Shown here piece by piece: positions 9,369 to 18,361 of a stretch of DNA of 40,334 nt. The stretch comes from Micromonospora sp. WMMA1363 (GTDB taxonomy: Bacteria; Actinomycetota; Actinomycetes; Mycobacteriales; Micromonosporaceae), in assembly GCF_030345795.1 (NCBI RefSeq), contig NZ_JAUALB010000016.1:1-40334 (forward strand), given 5' to 3'. Each line of letters begins with the position of its first letter. Within the stretch, counting starts at the first letter, position 1. The translations under genes and the position numbers were made by a program. The notes under the pieces are model-generated. The model was not told the origin of the DNA. It did not search any database and saw only the letters and a list, made by a program, of their open reading frames with translations.

Positions 9369-9718
9369 GTGTCCGATGATGCTACAAGGCGGTGCCCGTT
9401 GACAAGGAGTTCGACGACCATCAACGCCAGTGGCCCGCCAGACCTGAAGGCCTACCTCGACGGTGCCGATCAGATCGTAGACGCGCTGCCGTGGAAGCTC
9501 GGCCACACCGAGGCACAGCACAAGCGGGCCCGAGGCCGCGCGTCCGCTCTTGCTCATCAGATCGCCGCGCTGCTCGCAAGTGGATGGACGATAGACGAGT
9601 TGCGAAACGCCTTAGCTGATGCATCCAACGGCTGCCGGGCACCGAACGCCGCCGCACAGGAGAAGTTGTGGCGGACGACCCTCAAACGGGCCAACCGCGC
9701 CCGCAAGAGCGCGTCAGA
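9369..9718 (+). pseudogene. unrecognised actinobacterial protein, truncated by IS1380-A
   Basis: The frame reads GPPDLKAYLDGADQIVDALP, then RARGRASALAHQIAALLASG followed by WTIDELRNALAD, resembling the helical C-terminal segments of actinobacterial replication- or helix-turn-helix-type proteins found on mobile DNA. It is cut at residue ~117 by the IS1380-A end at 9719; the last codons of the frame lie inside the IS. The start is uncertain: another frame is open upstream (about 9240-9380), so the beginning may be frameshifted. Function unknown. Confidence 0.4.
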
Positions 9719-11405
9719 CCCGGATCCGCGGATAGGGATATGCCACCGCGTGGCATAGATGAACGGATGCCTTGCCAGCAGGGACGATTGGGGTTGTCGA
9801 GACACCAATCCGCCGCTGTGGGAAGGACACCCGTTCGGTGAAGAAGATACCTGGTTTGGCAGGTCGTGTCCGTGTTGGCGCACCGGACGCGTCGCTGACG
9901 CCGGTCTCGGGTGTGGTGGCGGTGGCCGAGTTGGTCGGCCGGCTGGGCGTGACCGCCGCGCTGGACGACGCCGTGGGCCGAATCAAGCAGCGGGATCGAG
10001 GATTGTCCGGCGGAGAGTTCCTGGTCGCGGTGGCGCAGGCGCAGATGTGCGGCGCGCAGTTTTGGGTGGGTCTGGATCGCCGCCGCGCCGATACGGCGGG
10101 TGAGGCGTTGTCCGCGGTGCCCACGCCGGCGGCGAGCACCGCGGTGGAGTTGGCGTCTCGGTTCGGTCCGGCGCAGGTGGCTGGTATCGAGGAAGGCATC
10201 GGGGAGATCGCCTGCCGGGTTGTCGGTTTGCTGCCGGCCGCCCGGCGGGCGGTGCTGCGCACCGGTGGGGCCACCATCGACCTGGACGGCACCGACGTCG
10301 AGGTGTACGGGGCCAAGAAGGAAGGGATCGCCTACAGCTACAAGGGCGCCCGGGCCGGGCGCCCGCACGTGGCCACGTGGGCGGAGGCCGGGGTGGTGAC
10401 CGCCGCGGACCTCCTCGCCGGTGATGAAGACCCCCGCCCGGGAGCGGGCTCGCTGATCGAACGCAGCGTGGCCACCCTCAACGCGGCCGGGGTCACCGCC
10501 CGGCCGAAGGTCCGCGGCGATGTGGGCTACTTCGCCAAGGACATCGCGCAGGCCGCGGTGGAGGCCGGCTGCGACTTTTCCCTCGGAGTGACCCGCAACC
10601 CCGCGGTCTGGCGAGCCGCGGCCGCGATCCCCGACGATGCATGGCGCAAAGCCGAACGGATGAAAGGCGCCCAGGTCGCCGTGTGCGACTACGCACCGGC
10701 CGGCTGGCCACCCGCCACCATGACCGTGGTGCGGCGGGTCAAGGTCCACGCTACCGATATCTCGGCCGACCCACGCGCCCGCCGCCGGCGCACCATCCCC
10801 AAAGCTCAACTCACGCTCGCCCTGGACGGCCTGGTCGGGCACGTGTACGCGTACTCGTTCATCGCCACCAACCTGGATGTGTCCACCCCGGCGAAGACGG
10901 TCGCGGTGGAGGCCTGGCACCGGATGCGCACCGACATCGAAGATCGCATCCGGGATGCCAAGCACGGCGCCGCGCTGCGGCACCTGCCCTCCGGCAGCCG
11001 GGCGGCCAACACGGTGTGGATGTGGGGGGCGCTGCTGGCCGTCAACCTGTCCGCCTGGCTGCAGGAACTGGCCGGCCTCGACGACGGCGACGGACGAGGC
11101 CGCAACCACCTCGGCACCCTGCGCCACCGGCTGATCACCGTGCCCGCCCGGCTGGTCCGCCACGCCCGGCAGGTCACCCTACGGCTACCCCCGAGGCAAC
11201 AGTTACTGGCTCAGGTCCTGGCCCGGCTCCGCCGGCTACCCATCTGGACCTGACCACTCGGCCCATCGGCCATGTCCCAGCCCACGGAGACCAGCGAACC
11301 CGGCGCCACCCGGGAAACCGGCATGCCCACCCACCGAAACACCACACCACCCATCGCCTATCACCGATGCGTAGCGATCACGCCTCCGCTATCCGTGGAT
11401 CCGGG
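9719..11405 (+). mobile_element. IS1380-family insertion sequence, copy A
   Basis: 1687 bp with terminal inverted repeats CCCGGATCCGCGGATAG / CTATCCGTGGATCCGGG (one mismatch). It appears identical to copy B at 13289-14975. The flanking 5-mers are TCAGA on the left and TCTGA on the right, which do not match as a direct duplication, whereas copy B has a matching TCTGA pair. The right flank is a different IS1380 gene (copy D); the left flank is an unrelated gene. Confidence 0.9.
9772..11253 (+). CDS. IS1380-family transposase (copy A)
   Basis: 493 residues, intact, identical to the protein at 13342-14823. Catalytic features of the family are visible: TIDLDGTDVEVYGAKKEG (first Asp), VRGDVGYFAKD (second Asp) and HRMRTDIEDRIRDAK with the Glu of the Y/H-R-x(3)-IE-type motif. 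The first residues (MPAGTIGVV) come from a start at 9772; a later start such as the GTG preceding PVSGVVAVAELVG cannot be excluded. Two identical intact copies 3.57 kb apart point to recent activity. Confidence 0.9.
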   Translation: MPAGTIGVVETPIRRCGKDTRSVKKIPGLAGRVRVGAPDASLTPVSGVVAVAELVGRLGVTAALDDAVGRIKQRDRGLSGGEFLVAVAQAQMCGAQFWVGLDRRRADTAGEALSAVPTPAASTAVELASRFGPAQVAGIEEGIGEIACRVVGLLPAARRAVLRTGGATIDLDGTDVEVYGAKKEGIAYSYKGARAGRPHVATWAEAGVVTAADLLAGDEDPRPGAGSLIERSVATLNAAGVTARPKVRGDVGYFAKDIAQAAVEAGCDFSLGVTRNPAVWRAAAAIPDDAWRKAERMKGAQVAVCDYAPAGWPPATMTVVRRVKVHATDISADPRARRRRTIPKAQLTLALDGLVGHVYAYSFIATNLDVSTPAKTVAVEAWHRMRTDIEDRIRDAKHGAALRHLPSGSRAANTVWMWGALLAVNLSAWLQELAGLDDGDGRGRNHLGTLRHRLITVPARLVRHARQVTLRLPPRQQLLAQVLARLRRLPIWT

Positions 11406-11655
11406 TCTGATGCCGCAGCACGTCGATGTCGCAGATCGCCTCGCCGCCGTCGGCGATCAACACGGCCAGGTCGACCAGGACCCGGCCCCGATCATGGACC
11501 GGGAAGGCGCCGGTCCGCGCGAGCGCGGCGGACAGTGCGCCGGTCAGCCCGGCCTGATCCGCGAGCATCCGCAGCAACGCAGTGCCGACGTGCGACACCA
11601 CCTGTGTTCCGTCCGTGGTGACCCGCAGATCCTTTGACCACGGCGTAGACTGCAC
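11406..11655 (-). pseudogene. IS1380-family transposase, N-terminal fragment (copy D)
   Basis: The minus strand starts at 11655 and reads MQSTPWSKDLRVTTDG, then VVSHVGTALLRMLADQAGL and VHDRGRVLVDLAVLIADGG, the N-terminal domain of a second IS1380 subgroup. After DIDVLRHQ the gene is cut by the right end of IS1380-A. The remaining C-terminal two thirds are not found next to the other end of A, so DNA has been lost or moved. Confidence 0.8.
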
Positions 11656-12047
11656 GCCGGAAGTGCTTCCTTGGCATAGATCCTTGTAGATGTCGCAATC
11701 ACAAATTCCCCCTGCCAGAGAGGCACTTTCCTCTATTTACCCGCCGGTCAGACCCACCAGCTGATGATCACCGTGAATCACCCAGGCTAGACCATCACAG
11801 GCCCCGACAGACGACCGCCTGCGAGAGACCCCCTACCCGCGCAGGATAACCGTCTGTCGGGGCTGTGATGGGTTAGGGCCAGCCGGGGTCGACGAGACCG
11901 GCCCTGCGAACCCTCTTAACCAGACTCCACCGACACGATTAGCAGTGCCGACTGTTCTGTCCGGGCCGGTGGGACTAGGTCTAGTCTAGTTAGTCAAACT
12001 GCAGCACGCCAGACGTGCAAGCAATTTGATTAAATAATATGACTGTA
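11656..12047. other. non-coding stretch with a long stem-loop
   Basis: No credible gene. It contains the imperfect palindrome listed at 11792-11871 and an AT-richer end (11990-12050). Confidence 0.5.
11792..11871. repeat. 80-nt stem-loop, 20-bp arms
   Basis: The outer arms are CCATCACAGGCCCCGACAG + ACG and CGT + CTGTCGGGGCTGTGATGG, complementary over about 20 bp with one bulged G. An inner stem CCTGCG / CGCAGG lies within the loop. There is no T-run on either side. It could be a structured RNA, a protein-binding palindrome or the end of a mobile element; no gene directs the choice. Confidence 0.6.
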
Positions 12048-12565
12048 TTACTGAGCCATTTTCGTGCGCCCAGAAGAGTGGAGGTTGACCATGTAGGTGG
12101 TAGATTCTTCGTTCGTAAGCTCGTCGTCGCTTGCCGGTGGGAGTCCGGTCCGGGTAGCTGCCAGGACCAGGTCCGCCACCTGCTGGCCGGCCACGCTGAC
12201 CTGCGGGAAGGCCGCGCTGCGTACCTCGGCGTGCTGGGCCCAGGCCACCTCGCGGGCCTGAGCCCATGCCGCCCGCAACCGGGCCAGCAGGGTCCCGTCC
12301 AGGTGCGACACCAGCCGCCACGCCGTCGGATCGGAGGCGACTGGCCCGAACAGGCCGGCCTGATCCCACAGCACCGCGAGGTCAGCGATCGCTTCGCCGC
12401 CGCCGGCCAGCGTCACCGCCAGATCAACGGCGATCCGGCCCGGGTCGTGGCCGCCCTGCCGTTGCCGCAGACCGGTGAGGGCCTGACTGAATGCACTGGT
12501 CAACCCGGTCACGTCGGCCAAATCGACGAGCAGCCGCGCACCAGCGTGCCCGACCACCCCTCGCC
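12048..12565 (-). pseudogene. IS1380-family transposase fragment (copy C, main part)
   Basis: The minus strand reads VVGHAGARLLVDLADVTG, ALTGLRQRQGGHDPGRIAVD, LAVTLAGGGEAIADLAVL and AREVAWAQHAEVR, the N-terminal half of another IS1380 subgroup. Its first codons lie across the ISAs1 insertion, at 15671-15716: joining the two sides gives KATATRPKILVTGGGRGVVG, a continuous frame. Homology fades after VAGQQVADLVL (about 12160), so the catalytic core is missing. TSD bases ACCCCTCGCC at 12556-12565 belong to this gene. Confidence 0.82.
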
Positions 12566-13288
12566 CAGGGCTATTGCATTGTCGTGTTGCTGCTGGTCAC
12601 GGTCGGTTTTCCGGTAGTCACGGCGTCGATGAGCTCGTGTGGGCGGTGACTGGCCCGGCGAGTTGCTTCGGCGATGTTGGTGGCGCCGTCGGTGTGGTGG
12701 TATCCGATTGCGGTGTTACGGAGGGTGGCGAACACGGCAGGACCGTTGTGGGTCCTGGCCTGGTGGGCGTCTTCACGTAGCGTGACGTCTCGGACGTGAT
12801 GTAGGCGGTTCTCGATATGCCATTCAGAGCGCGCCCAGGTGCCGAGGTCGGCGGGTTGGGCCTGGTCGGCGGGCAGCGAGATAGTCAGGTACTCCGTTTC
12901 GCGAGTGGTCTTGCCCTTGATCGTGCGGGTCCGGGTGATCCGGACGGCCTGTTCGGCGTTGGGAAAGCCCAGCCCGCCGGGGGTCTTGACGGTGAGTGCC
13001 TTGACGGTGCGGGTCTCTTTGCGGCCGTGACCGGTCTCGCGGGTCTGTGCCCCGACCGGGACCTGCGCCCAGGGCAGGGCCTTGAGCTGGGCGAACAGCT
13101 TGGGTTGGTTGGCCTTGATCGGGACCATCAGATGAGCGTCGGCGGAGGCGAGCAGATCGGCGTGCCCGGTCTGGGCGTGCAGCGCGTCGGCGACGACCAG
13201 GACGTCCTTCAGGGATCCCAGCACGGCCGCAACCAGGCGTAGTAGTGGGGTGAACGCCGGGATTTCGTTCGACTTCGCCGTGATCTGA

Positions 13289-14975
13289 CCCGGATCCGCG
13301 GATAGGGATATGCCACCGCGTGGCATAGATGAACGGATGCCTTGCCAGCAGGGACGATTGGGGTTGTCGAGACACCAATCCGCCGCTGTGGGAAGGACAC
13401 CCGTTCGGTGAAGAAGATACCTGGTTTGGCAGGTCGTGTCCGTGTTGGCGCACCGGACGCGTCGCTGACGCCGGTCTCGGGTGTGGTGGCGGTGGCCGAG
13501 TTGGTCGGCCGGCTGGGCGTGACCGCCGCGCTGGACGACGCCGTGGGCCGAATCAAGCAGCGGGATCGAGGATTGTCCGGCGGAGAGTTCCTGGTCGCGG
13601 TGGCGCAGGCGCAGATGTGCGGCGCGCAGTTTTGGGTGGGTCTGGATCGCCGCCGCGCCGATACGGCGGGTGAGGCGTTGTCCGCGGTGCCCACGCCGGC
13701 GGCGAGCACCGCGGTGGAGTTGGCGTCTCGGTTCGGTCCGGCGCAGGTGGCTGGTATCGAGGAAGGCATCGGGGAGATCGCCTGCCGGGTTGTCGGTTTG
13801 CTGCCGGCCGCCCGGCGGGCGGTGCTGCGCACCGGTGGGGCCACCATCGACCTGGACGGCACCGACGTCGAGGTGTACGGGGCCAAGAAGGAAGGGATCG
13901 CCTACAGCTACAAGGGCGCCCGGGCCGGGCGCCCGCACGTGGCCACGTGGGCGGAGGCCGGGGTGGTGACCGCCGCGGACCTCCTCGCCGGTGATGAAGA
14001 CCCCCGCCCGGGAGCGGGCTCGCTGATCGAACGCAGCGTGGCCACCCTCAACGCGGCCGGGGTCACCGCCCGGCCGAAGGTCCGCGGCGATGTGGGCTAC
14101 TTCGCCAAGGACATCGCGCAGGCCGCGGTGGAGGCCGGCTGCGACTTTTCCCTCGGAGTGACCCGCAACCCCGCGGTCTGGCGAGCCGCGGCCGCGATCC
14201 CCGACGATGCATGGCGCAAAGCCGAACGGATGAAAGGCGCCCAGGTCGCCGTGTGCGACTACGCACCGGCCGGCTGGCCACCCGCCACCATGACCGTGGT
14301 GCGGCGGGTCAAGGTCCACGCTACCGATATCTCGGCCGACCCACGCGCCCGCCGCCGGCGCACCATCCCCAAAGCTCAACTCACGCTCGCCCTGGACGGC
14401 CTGGTCGGGCACGTGTACGCGTACTCGTTCATCGCCACCAACCTGGATGTGTCCACCCCGGCGAAGACGGTCGCGGTGGAGGCCTGGCACCGGATGCGCA
14501 CCGACATCGAAGATCGCATCCGGGATGCCAAGCACGGCGCCGCGCTGCGGCACCTGCCCTCCGGCAGCCGGGCGGCCAACACGGTGTGGATGTGGGGGGC
14601 GCTGCTGGCCGTCAACCTGTCCGCCTGGCTGCAGGAACTGGCCGGCCTCGACGACGGCGACGGACGAGGCCGCAACCACCTCGGCACCCTGCGCCACCGG
14701 CTGATCACCGTGCCCGCCCGGCTGGTCCGCCACGCCCGGCAGGTCACCCTACGGCTACCCCCGAGGCAACAGTTACTGGCTCAGGTCCTGGCCCGGCTCC
14801 GCCGGCTACCCATCTGGACCTGACCACTCGGCCCATCGGCCATGTCCCAGCCCACGGAGACCAGCGAACCCGGCGCCACCCGGGAAACCGGCATGCCCAC
14901 CCACCGAAACACCACACCACCCATCGCCTATCACCGATGCGTAGCGATCACGCCTCCGCTATCCGTGGATCCGGG
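13289..14975 (+). mobile_element. IS1380-family insertion sequence, copy B
   Basis: 1687 bp, same ends as copy A. It sits inside the ISAs1 transposase gene with a perfect 5-bp duplication TCTGA at 13284-13288 and 14976-14980. Comparison with the uninterrupted ISAs1 copy at ~31068-31078 confirms that exactly these five bases were duplicated. Confidence 0.95.
13342..14823 (+). CDS. IS1380-family transposase (copy B)
   Basis: 493 residues, intact, the same protein as copy A (9772-11253), with first Asp in TIDLDGTDVEV, second in RGDVGYF and Glu in TDIEDRIRDAK. It is oriented opposite to the ISAs1 gene that it interrupts. A long antisense frame through this gene (12571-14733) is an artefact of the GC-rich sequence joined to the ISAs1 tail. 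Confidence 0.92.
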   Translation: MPAGTIGVVETPIRRCGKDTRSVKKIPGLAGRVRVGAPDASLTPVSGVVAVAELVGRLGVTAALDDAVGRIKQRDRGLSGGEFLVAVAQAQMCGAQFWVGLDRRRADTAGEALSAVPTPAASTAVELASRFGPAQVAGIEEGIGEIACRVVGLLPAARRAVLRTGGATIDLDGTDVEVYGAKKEGIAYSYKGARAGRPHVATWAEAGVVTAADLLAGDEDPRPGAGSLIERSVATLNAAGVTARPKVRGDVGYFAKDIAQAAVEAGCDFSLGVTRNPAVWRAAAAIPDDAWRKAERMKGAQVAVCDYAPAGWPPATMTVVRRVKVHATDISADPRARRRRTIPKAQLTLALDGLVGHVYAYSFIATNLDVSTPAKTVAVEAWHRMRTDIEDRIRDAKHGAALRHLPSGSRAANTVWMWGALLAVNLSAWLQELAGLDDGDGRGRNHLGTLRHRLITVPARLVRHARQVTLRLPPRQQLLAQVLARLRRLPIWT

Positions 14976-15660
14976 TCTGAACCTGGGCGAGCACGATCCC
15001 GGTGCTGGTGTCGTAGGCCGAGAGCAGATGCACCTGCCGCCCGTCGGCGAGGCGGGCACCCCGGGCGACCTTCCCGTCGATGGCGATGACGAGTCGCCCC
15101 CGGCGCCCGCCGATCACGACCGGCCCGGCCCGCTCCCGCAACCAACACGCGAGGACCTGCGACAACACCTCGGCGTCGAGCCGGATCAGCAGCCGCCACA
15201 CCGTCGTCGCGGCCGGTACCCGGCCGTCGAACCCGAGCCGGGTCCACACCGACTCGTCCTGGAAGCGCATCCAGTCCGCGACCGCGGCGAACGTGCACGC
15301 CCCGGCGAGTACCGCGCACACCGCCGCCGCCAGGACACTGACCAGCGGATACCGCCGGCCCCGCGGATCGCGCGGGTCGTTGATGACCGCCAACGCCACG
15401 AACAAGCTGCGGCGGTCACTGTCACGGTCGCTACCGGTGACCACAACCGGTGACGGCAGGCTGGGGGGTCGGTGCGGCAGCACGATCTCGGTCAGTGATG
15501 ATGACATCAGCGGGTACGGTCCTGTTCTCGATCACGGTTGTCTTCGCAAACACCATGATCACCAACGGGCCGTACCCGTCCCACATGGACCCCGGACCTC
15601 GCCGAACCCCCTGCGAAACCCCAGTTCAACCGCCCTTTGATCGACTACGCAACAGCCCTG

Positions 15661-15716
15661 ACCCCTCGCCCGCCGCCGGTCACCAGGATCTTCGGACGTG
15701 TTGCGGTAGCCTTCAC
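15661..15716 (-). pseudogene. IS1380-family transposase fragment (copy C, first codons)
   Basis: GTG at 15716 (minus strand) opens KATATRPKILVTGGG, the N-terminus of copy C, separated from its continuation at 12565 by the ISAs1 element. Bases 15717-15778 would be its leader and outer end. Confidence 0.7.
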
Positions 15717-15778
15717 TCAGCAAGTGGCCTTCTGCGACGGGATGACCAGGACTCTCGACAAGCCCTATCCTCCCTGAC

Positions 15779-15883
15779 CAGGGCTATTGCGTTGTCGGGT
15801 AGCTGCTGGTCACGGCGTTGATCAGGTCGTGTGATCGGCGGTTGGCTTGGCGGGTGGCTCGGGCGATGTTCGTCGCGCCGGTG
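15779..15883 (-). pseudogene. ISAs1-family 3'-end fragment
   Basis: Starts with the end sequence CAGGGCTATTGCGTTGTCGG and, on the minus strand, encodes RQANRRSHDLINAVTS, the last residues of an ISAs1 transposase related to but distinct from the copy at 30539. It is cut after about 105 bp by the IS5-type tail. Confidence 0.7.
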
Positions 15884-15886
15884 GTG

Positions 15887-15991
15887 CGGAAGATCCTGTT
15901 CAAGCTGCGCTGCTGCCCACGGCGAGCGACCACGATCGTGCAGGCCATCCTCGTTCTGCACCACGTCGAAGCCGACCGCTACGCAGGATGA
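15887..15991 (+). pseudogene. IS5-type transposase, C-terminal scrap
   Basis: The frame reads KILFKLRCCPRRATTIVQAI followed by LVLHHVEADRYAG and a TGA at 15989-15991, the pattern of the C-terminus of IS5-type transposases (W-K-I-L-x-K-L-R ... VQA-LVL). Upstream sequence belongs to the ISAs1 fragment. Confidence 0.5.
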
Positions 15992-16430
15992 AAATGGCTG
16001 ATAGCGTCACCCCAATGGATGTAATAATGATTCGTTGGCCTGCGATCAAGTGGCTAACTCTACTCAAATTCAGGATTGTTTCCAGCCTTTCCCGCCGGTC
16101 GTCTTCCGGCGTCCGTTCAGGCTGGTTGGGAGCTTCGATAAGCTTTTGATCCACTCAACGAGTTCTTGAGTCTCGTCGTTGGTGCTATCCTTCTTCTTGA
16201 GCGGAATAACAAGACTCCCTTTTCTGGTCAAGTACGACATGCGTCGGCTCTATTGTCGCTCGCAAGAGGATGGAGCCGCAGCCAGTTTACTTTCCCCCAC
16301 CAGGGATAGGTTCTGTATATAGAACATGTTGATGCTGTAAATCATGATTGCTTGACCGTTGATTCCTTGAGCGCTTGCGCACTGCGGAGCCCTGGGGATC
16401 GGGAGTCAGGTCTGGACCCGGCTGCTCGTG
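15992..16430. other. AT-richer stretch with two overlapping small frames
   Basis: No established gene. On the minus strand a 56-codon frame runs 16240-16070 (MSYLTRKGSLVIPLKKKD...), and another frame starts at GTG 16154 (MDQKLIEAPNQPE...), with a hydrophobic stretch IIITSIGVTLSAIFIL before it meets the IS5 scrap. The two overlap, so at most one is real, or an indel joins them. Neither is recognised. Confidence 0.3.
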
Positions 16431-16469
16431 GCGGCAACTGCCGGTCGACTTCCCGCCGTGGCTGTCAAT

Positions 16470-16579
16470 CCCCTGAAATCGTGGAGGGCTCCGTTATGCG
16501 GCCTGGGCCTCCACGGCGCCGGCCGTTGATCGTTCGTAGTCGGCGGGGGATCGCCAGTCGCAGATGGAGTGCCGGCGGC
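16470..16579 (-). pseudogene. IS3-family transposase, C-terminal scrap
   Basis: The minus strand reads LRRRHSICDWRSPADYER and ends in GAVEAQAA with a stop at 16494-16496, the typical C-terminus of an IS3-type OrfB. The adjacent CCCTCCACGATTTCAGGGG (minus strand, to ~16470) looks like the right end of the element. The rest of the IS is absent. Confidence 0.6.
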
Positions 16580-16703
16580 GTAACTGTTCAGCAGGTTCTT
16601 CATCGTCCGGCTTGATCTTGTTGGTGGTTTGAGTCATCCTGACCGTCGTGTCCGACTCGCCGCCGGTTGTGGAGCTGGTGGAGCGGCTTGCCCGGTTGGA
16701 GTA

Positions 16704-18361
16704 GGGTGCGGCTCCTCTGAGGTGATCGTCTATTGTGGGATGGCACCGCCGAGGTAGCGGCTGTTGTGGATGCGTTGTTGTTCCTGGGCCAGGTGCCAGG
16801 TCCAGTACTGGTCGAAGTCGCCGTTGCTGATCAGGGTGCGGAGTTTGAGGATTGCTTCGGCGCCGTCGAGGCCCCAGCGAGCGCCGGTGACGTCCATACG
16901 ATCTTTGACCAGGTGGCGGCAGGCGCCTTCGATCACCCCGGTGGCGATCGGCCACCCGTTGGCCAGCGCGGTCGGGTAGTCCAGGTACGGTTTTTTGGCC
17001 AGCAGGTAGGCGGCGGCGACATCGGCGGGTTTGCGTTTGCCGGGGTCCAGGCCGTGGTAGGTGGCCTTGCGTCGGATGGCTGCGGCGACTATGCCGGCCC
17101 GTCCGGCCAACACCTGCCGGGCCTGGGCGCGGACCCACCGTTCGGCGTTCGGGTCGCCCTCCGGGTGGAAACACCAGGTGGCCTTCCAGAGGTACTCGAT
17201 GACGTGGATGAAGTCCACAACAACCGGCAAGGTGATCTTGCGGGTTTTGGCCTCGGCGTGGATCCGGTCGATCTGGTGGGTGTTGCCGTCGACCAGGGCG
17301 ATCCAGGTCCGAGCGTGGTCGGGGTCGCGGCGGTCGGCCTCGGCGAACCCGGCGGCGATCACCGCCGCGGCGTCGTCGGTCACGCTGGCGTGCAGCCACT
17401 TGCCGGAGGTGACCGGCGCCGGGGTAGCAGTTTGGGCCGCTTCGGGGTCCTCGGGCAGGATGTCGGCGATGGTGCGCGGCTTGCCGGTCACGTCGAAGAC
17501 CGCGGCGACCTCGCACATCCGCTTGCGGTTGCGTTTCTCGCCCTTGGACCGGCGGCCGGCCAGTTTCTGGCTGACCGCGGCCTTGGCGGTGCCCGCGCGG
17601 AGCCCGTCGGGGCGCATCACCACCCCTTTGGCGTCGAAGGACAACGCCAGCACATCATCATCGGCCGACCAGTCCGGGGCGTGGGCGGTGTAGAAGGCAT
17701 CCACATCTATCGCCGCTGCGGCGGCCAACGCCTCGACCTGCCGTTTCCCGATACGCACCGTGGTGGCCCGCTCAATCGCGGCCGCCGCGTCGGTGAACGA
17801 GCCGCGGGCCGCCTCGGCCGCGGCCAACCGGCGCAGTCCATGCGAGTGCTTCTCCACGGGCAGGTTCAACACCGCGTCCGCCGGGTTCAGATCGGCCCGC
17901 GCCCGCGCCCGGTAGGCGATACGCGTCACCACCACCTCACCGAACCGGGTGGCCAGCGTCCGCTGCCGCCCCCGCTCGGCCCACCCCCGCAGATGGCTAT
18001 CGGCGTCGGTCACCTCGTCGAGCCGTTCCTCCCGACTGGCACGAAGATCCAGACTGTCCTGCAACAACTGACACAGCAACCGCATGCCATCGGTATGCAG
18101 CCGCTCCTCCAGTTCGGCGTGAGTCATCCCCGCCGCATGCTCACCGGACAGGAAGTCCACCATCGCGCCGAACCGCACGGATGAGCCGGCGAAAGCATCG
18201 TCCGCCGTCTCGGATGCGTACTCTTGCACCGGGCTCCCTCTTTGCTGATGTTCGTGTCTCGCAACCGACGAACATAGCGGGAGGATCCCTTTCACCATCA
18301 CAACCAGTAACACATCCCCAGGCCACACAGCGTGTCGCCGCACCTCACCAGAGCCGCACCC
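16704..18361 (-). mobile_element. ISKra4-family insertion sequence
   Basis: 1658 bp with ends GGGTGCGGCTCCTCTGAGG and the inverse GGGTGCGGCTCTGGTGAGG (three mismatches over about 21 bp). The direct repeat GTTGGAGTA lies at 16695-16703 and 18362-18370. The element is inserted in the N-terminal coding part of the IS66 gene and in the opposite orientation to it. Confidence 0.92.
16730..18229 (-). CDS. ISKra4-family transposase
   Basis: 499 residues, intact. GTG 18229 is preceded by AGAGGGAG at a good distance, so I start there; the open frame continues upstream through IS66 DNA but that part is not native. Catalytic blocks: LALSFDAKGVVMR (first Asp), WIALVDGNTHQID (second Asp), GVIEGACRHLVKDRMDVTG (Glu), followed by the conserved tail LRTLISNGDFDQYWTWHL. 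The order and the tail are typical of actinobacterial ISKra4 transposases. A truncated second copy lies at 31788-32177. Confidence 0.9.
   Translation of the reverse strand: MQEYASETADDAFAGSSVRFGAMVDFLSGEHAAGMTHAELEERLHTDGMRLLCQLLQDSLDLRASREERLDEVTDADSHLRGWAERGRQRTLATRFGEVVVTRIAYRARARADLNPADAVLNLPVEKHSHGLRRLAAAEAARGSFTDAAAAIERATTVRIGKRQVEALAAAAAIDVDAFYTAHAPDWSADDDVLALSFDAKGVVMRPDGLRAGTAKAAVSQKLAGRRSKGEKRNRKRMCEVAAVFDVTGKPRTIADILPEDPEAAQTATPAPVTSGKWLHASVTDDAAAVIAAGFAEADRRDPDHARTWIALVDGNTHQIDRIHAEAKTRKITLPVVVDFIHVIEYLWKATWCFHPEGDPNAERWVRAQARQVLAGRAGIVAAAIRRKATYHGLDPGKRKPADVAAAYLLAKKPYLDYPTALANGWPIATGVIEGACRHLVKDRMDVTGARWGLDGAEAILKLRTLISNGDFDQYWTWHLAQEQQRIHNSRYLGGAIPQ

Larger units (their letters stand above)
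12571..15507 (-). pseudogene. ISAs1-family transposase interrupted by IS1380-B
   Basis: The gene starts at ATG 15507 (minus strand) and runs to a stop at 12571, with IS1380-B inserted between the codons for IVLAQVQ and ITAKSNEIPAF. The two parts translate to the same protein as the intact gene at 30539-31783. The first catalytic Asp (AIDGKVARGA) lies in the right part, the second (VVADALHAQ) and the Glu region (WHIENRLHHVRDVTL) in the left part, so the copy is inactive unless B excises precisely. Confidence 0.92.
12566..15660 (-). mobile_element. ISAs1-family element split by IS1380-B
   Basis: Ends CAGGGCTATTGC and GCAACAGCCCTG are flanked by the 10-bp direct repeat ACCCCTCGCC at 12556-12565 and 15661-15670, fixing both boundaries. 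Removing IS1380-B and one TCTGA leaves an element of about 1.4 kb that matches the intact copy at 30387-31787. The target is the IS1380-C transposase gene. Confidence 0.92.

Noticed and set aside
12571..14733. 720-codon minus-strand frame
   Set aside because: It is antisense to the IS1380-B transposase and merely runs into the real ISAs1 C-terminal part; the same antisense frame appears at copy A.
7151..16579. The two IS3 pieces as halves of one element
   Set aside because: The WYNNQ piece and the RRRHS piece belong to different IS3 subgroups and their ends do not overlap convincingly.
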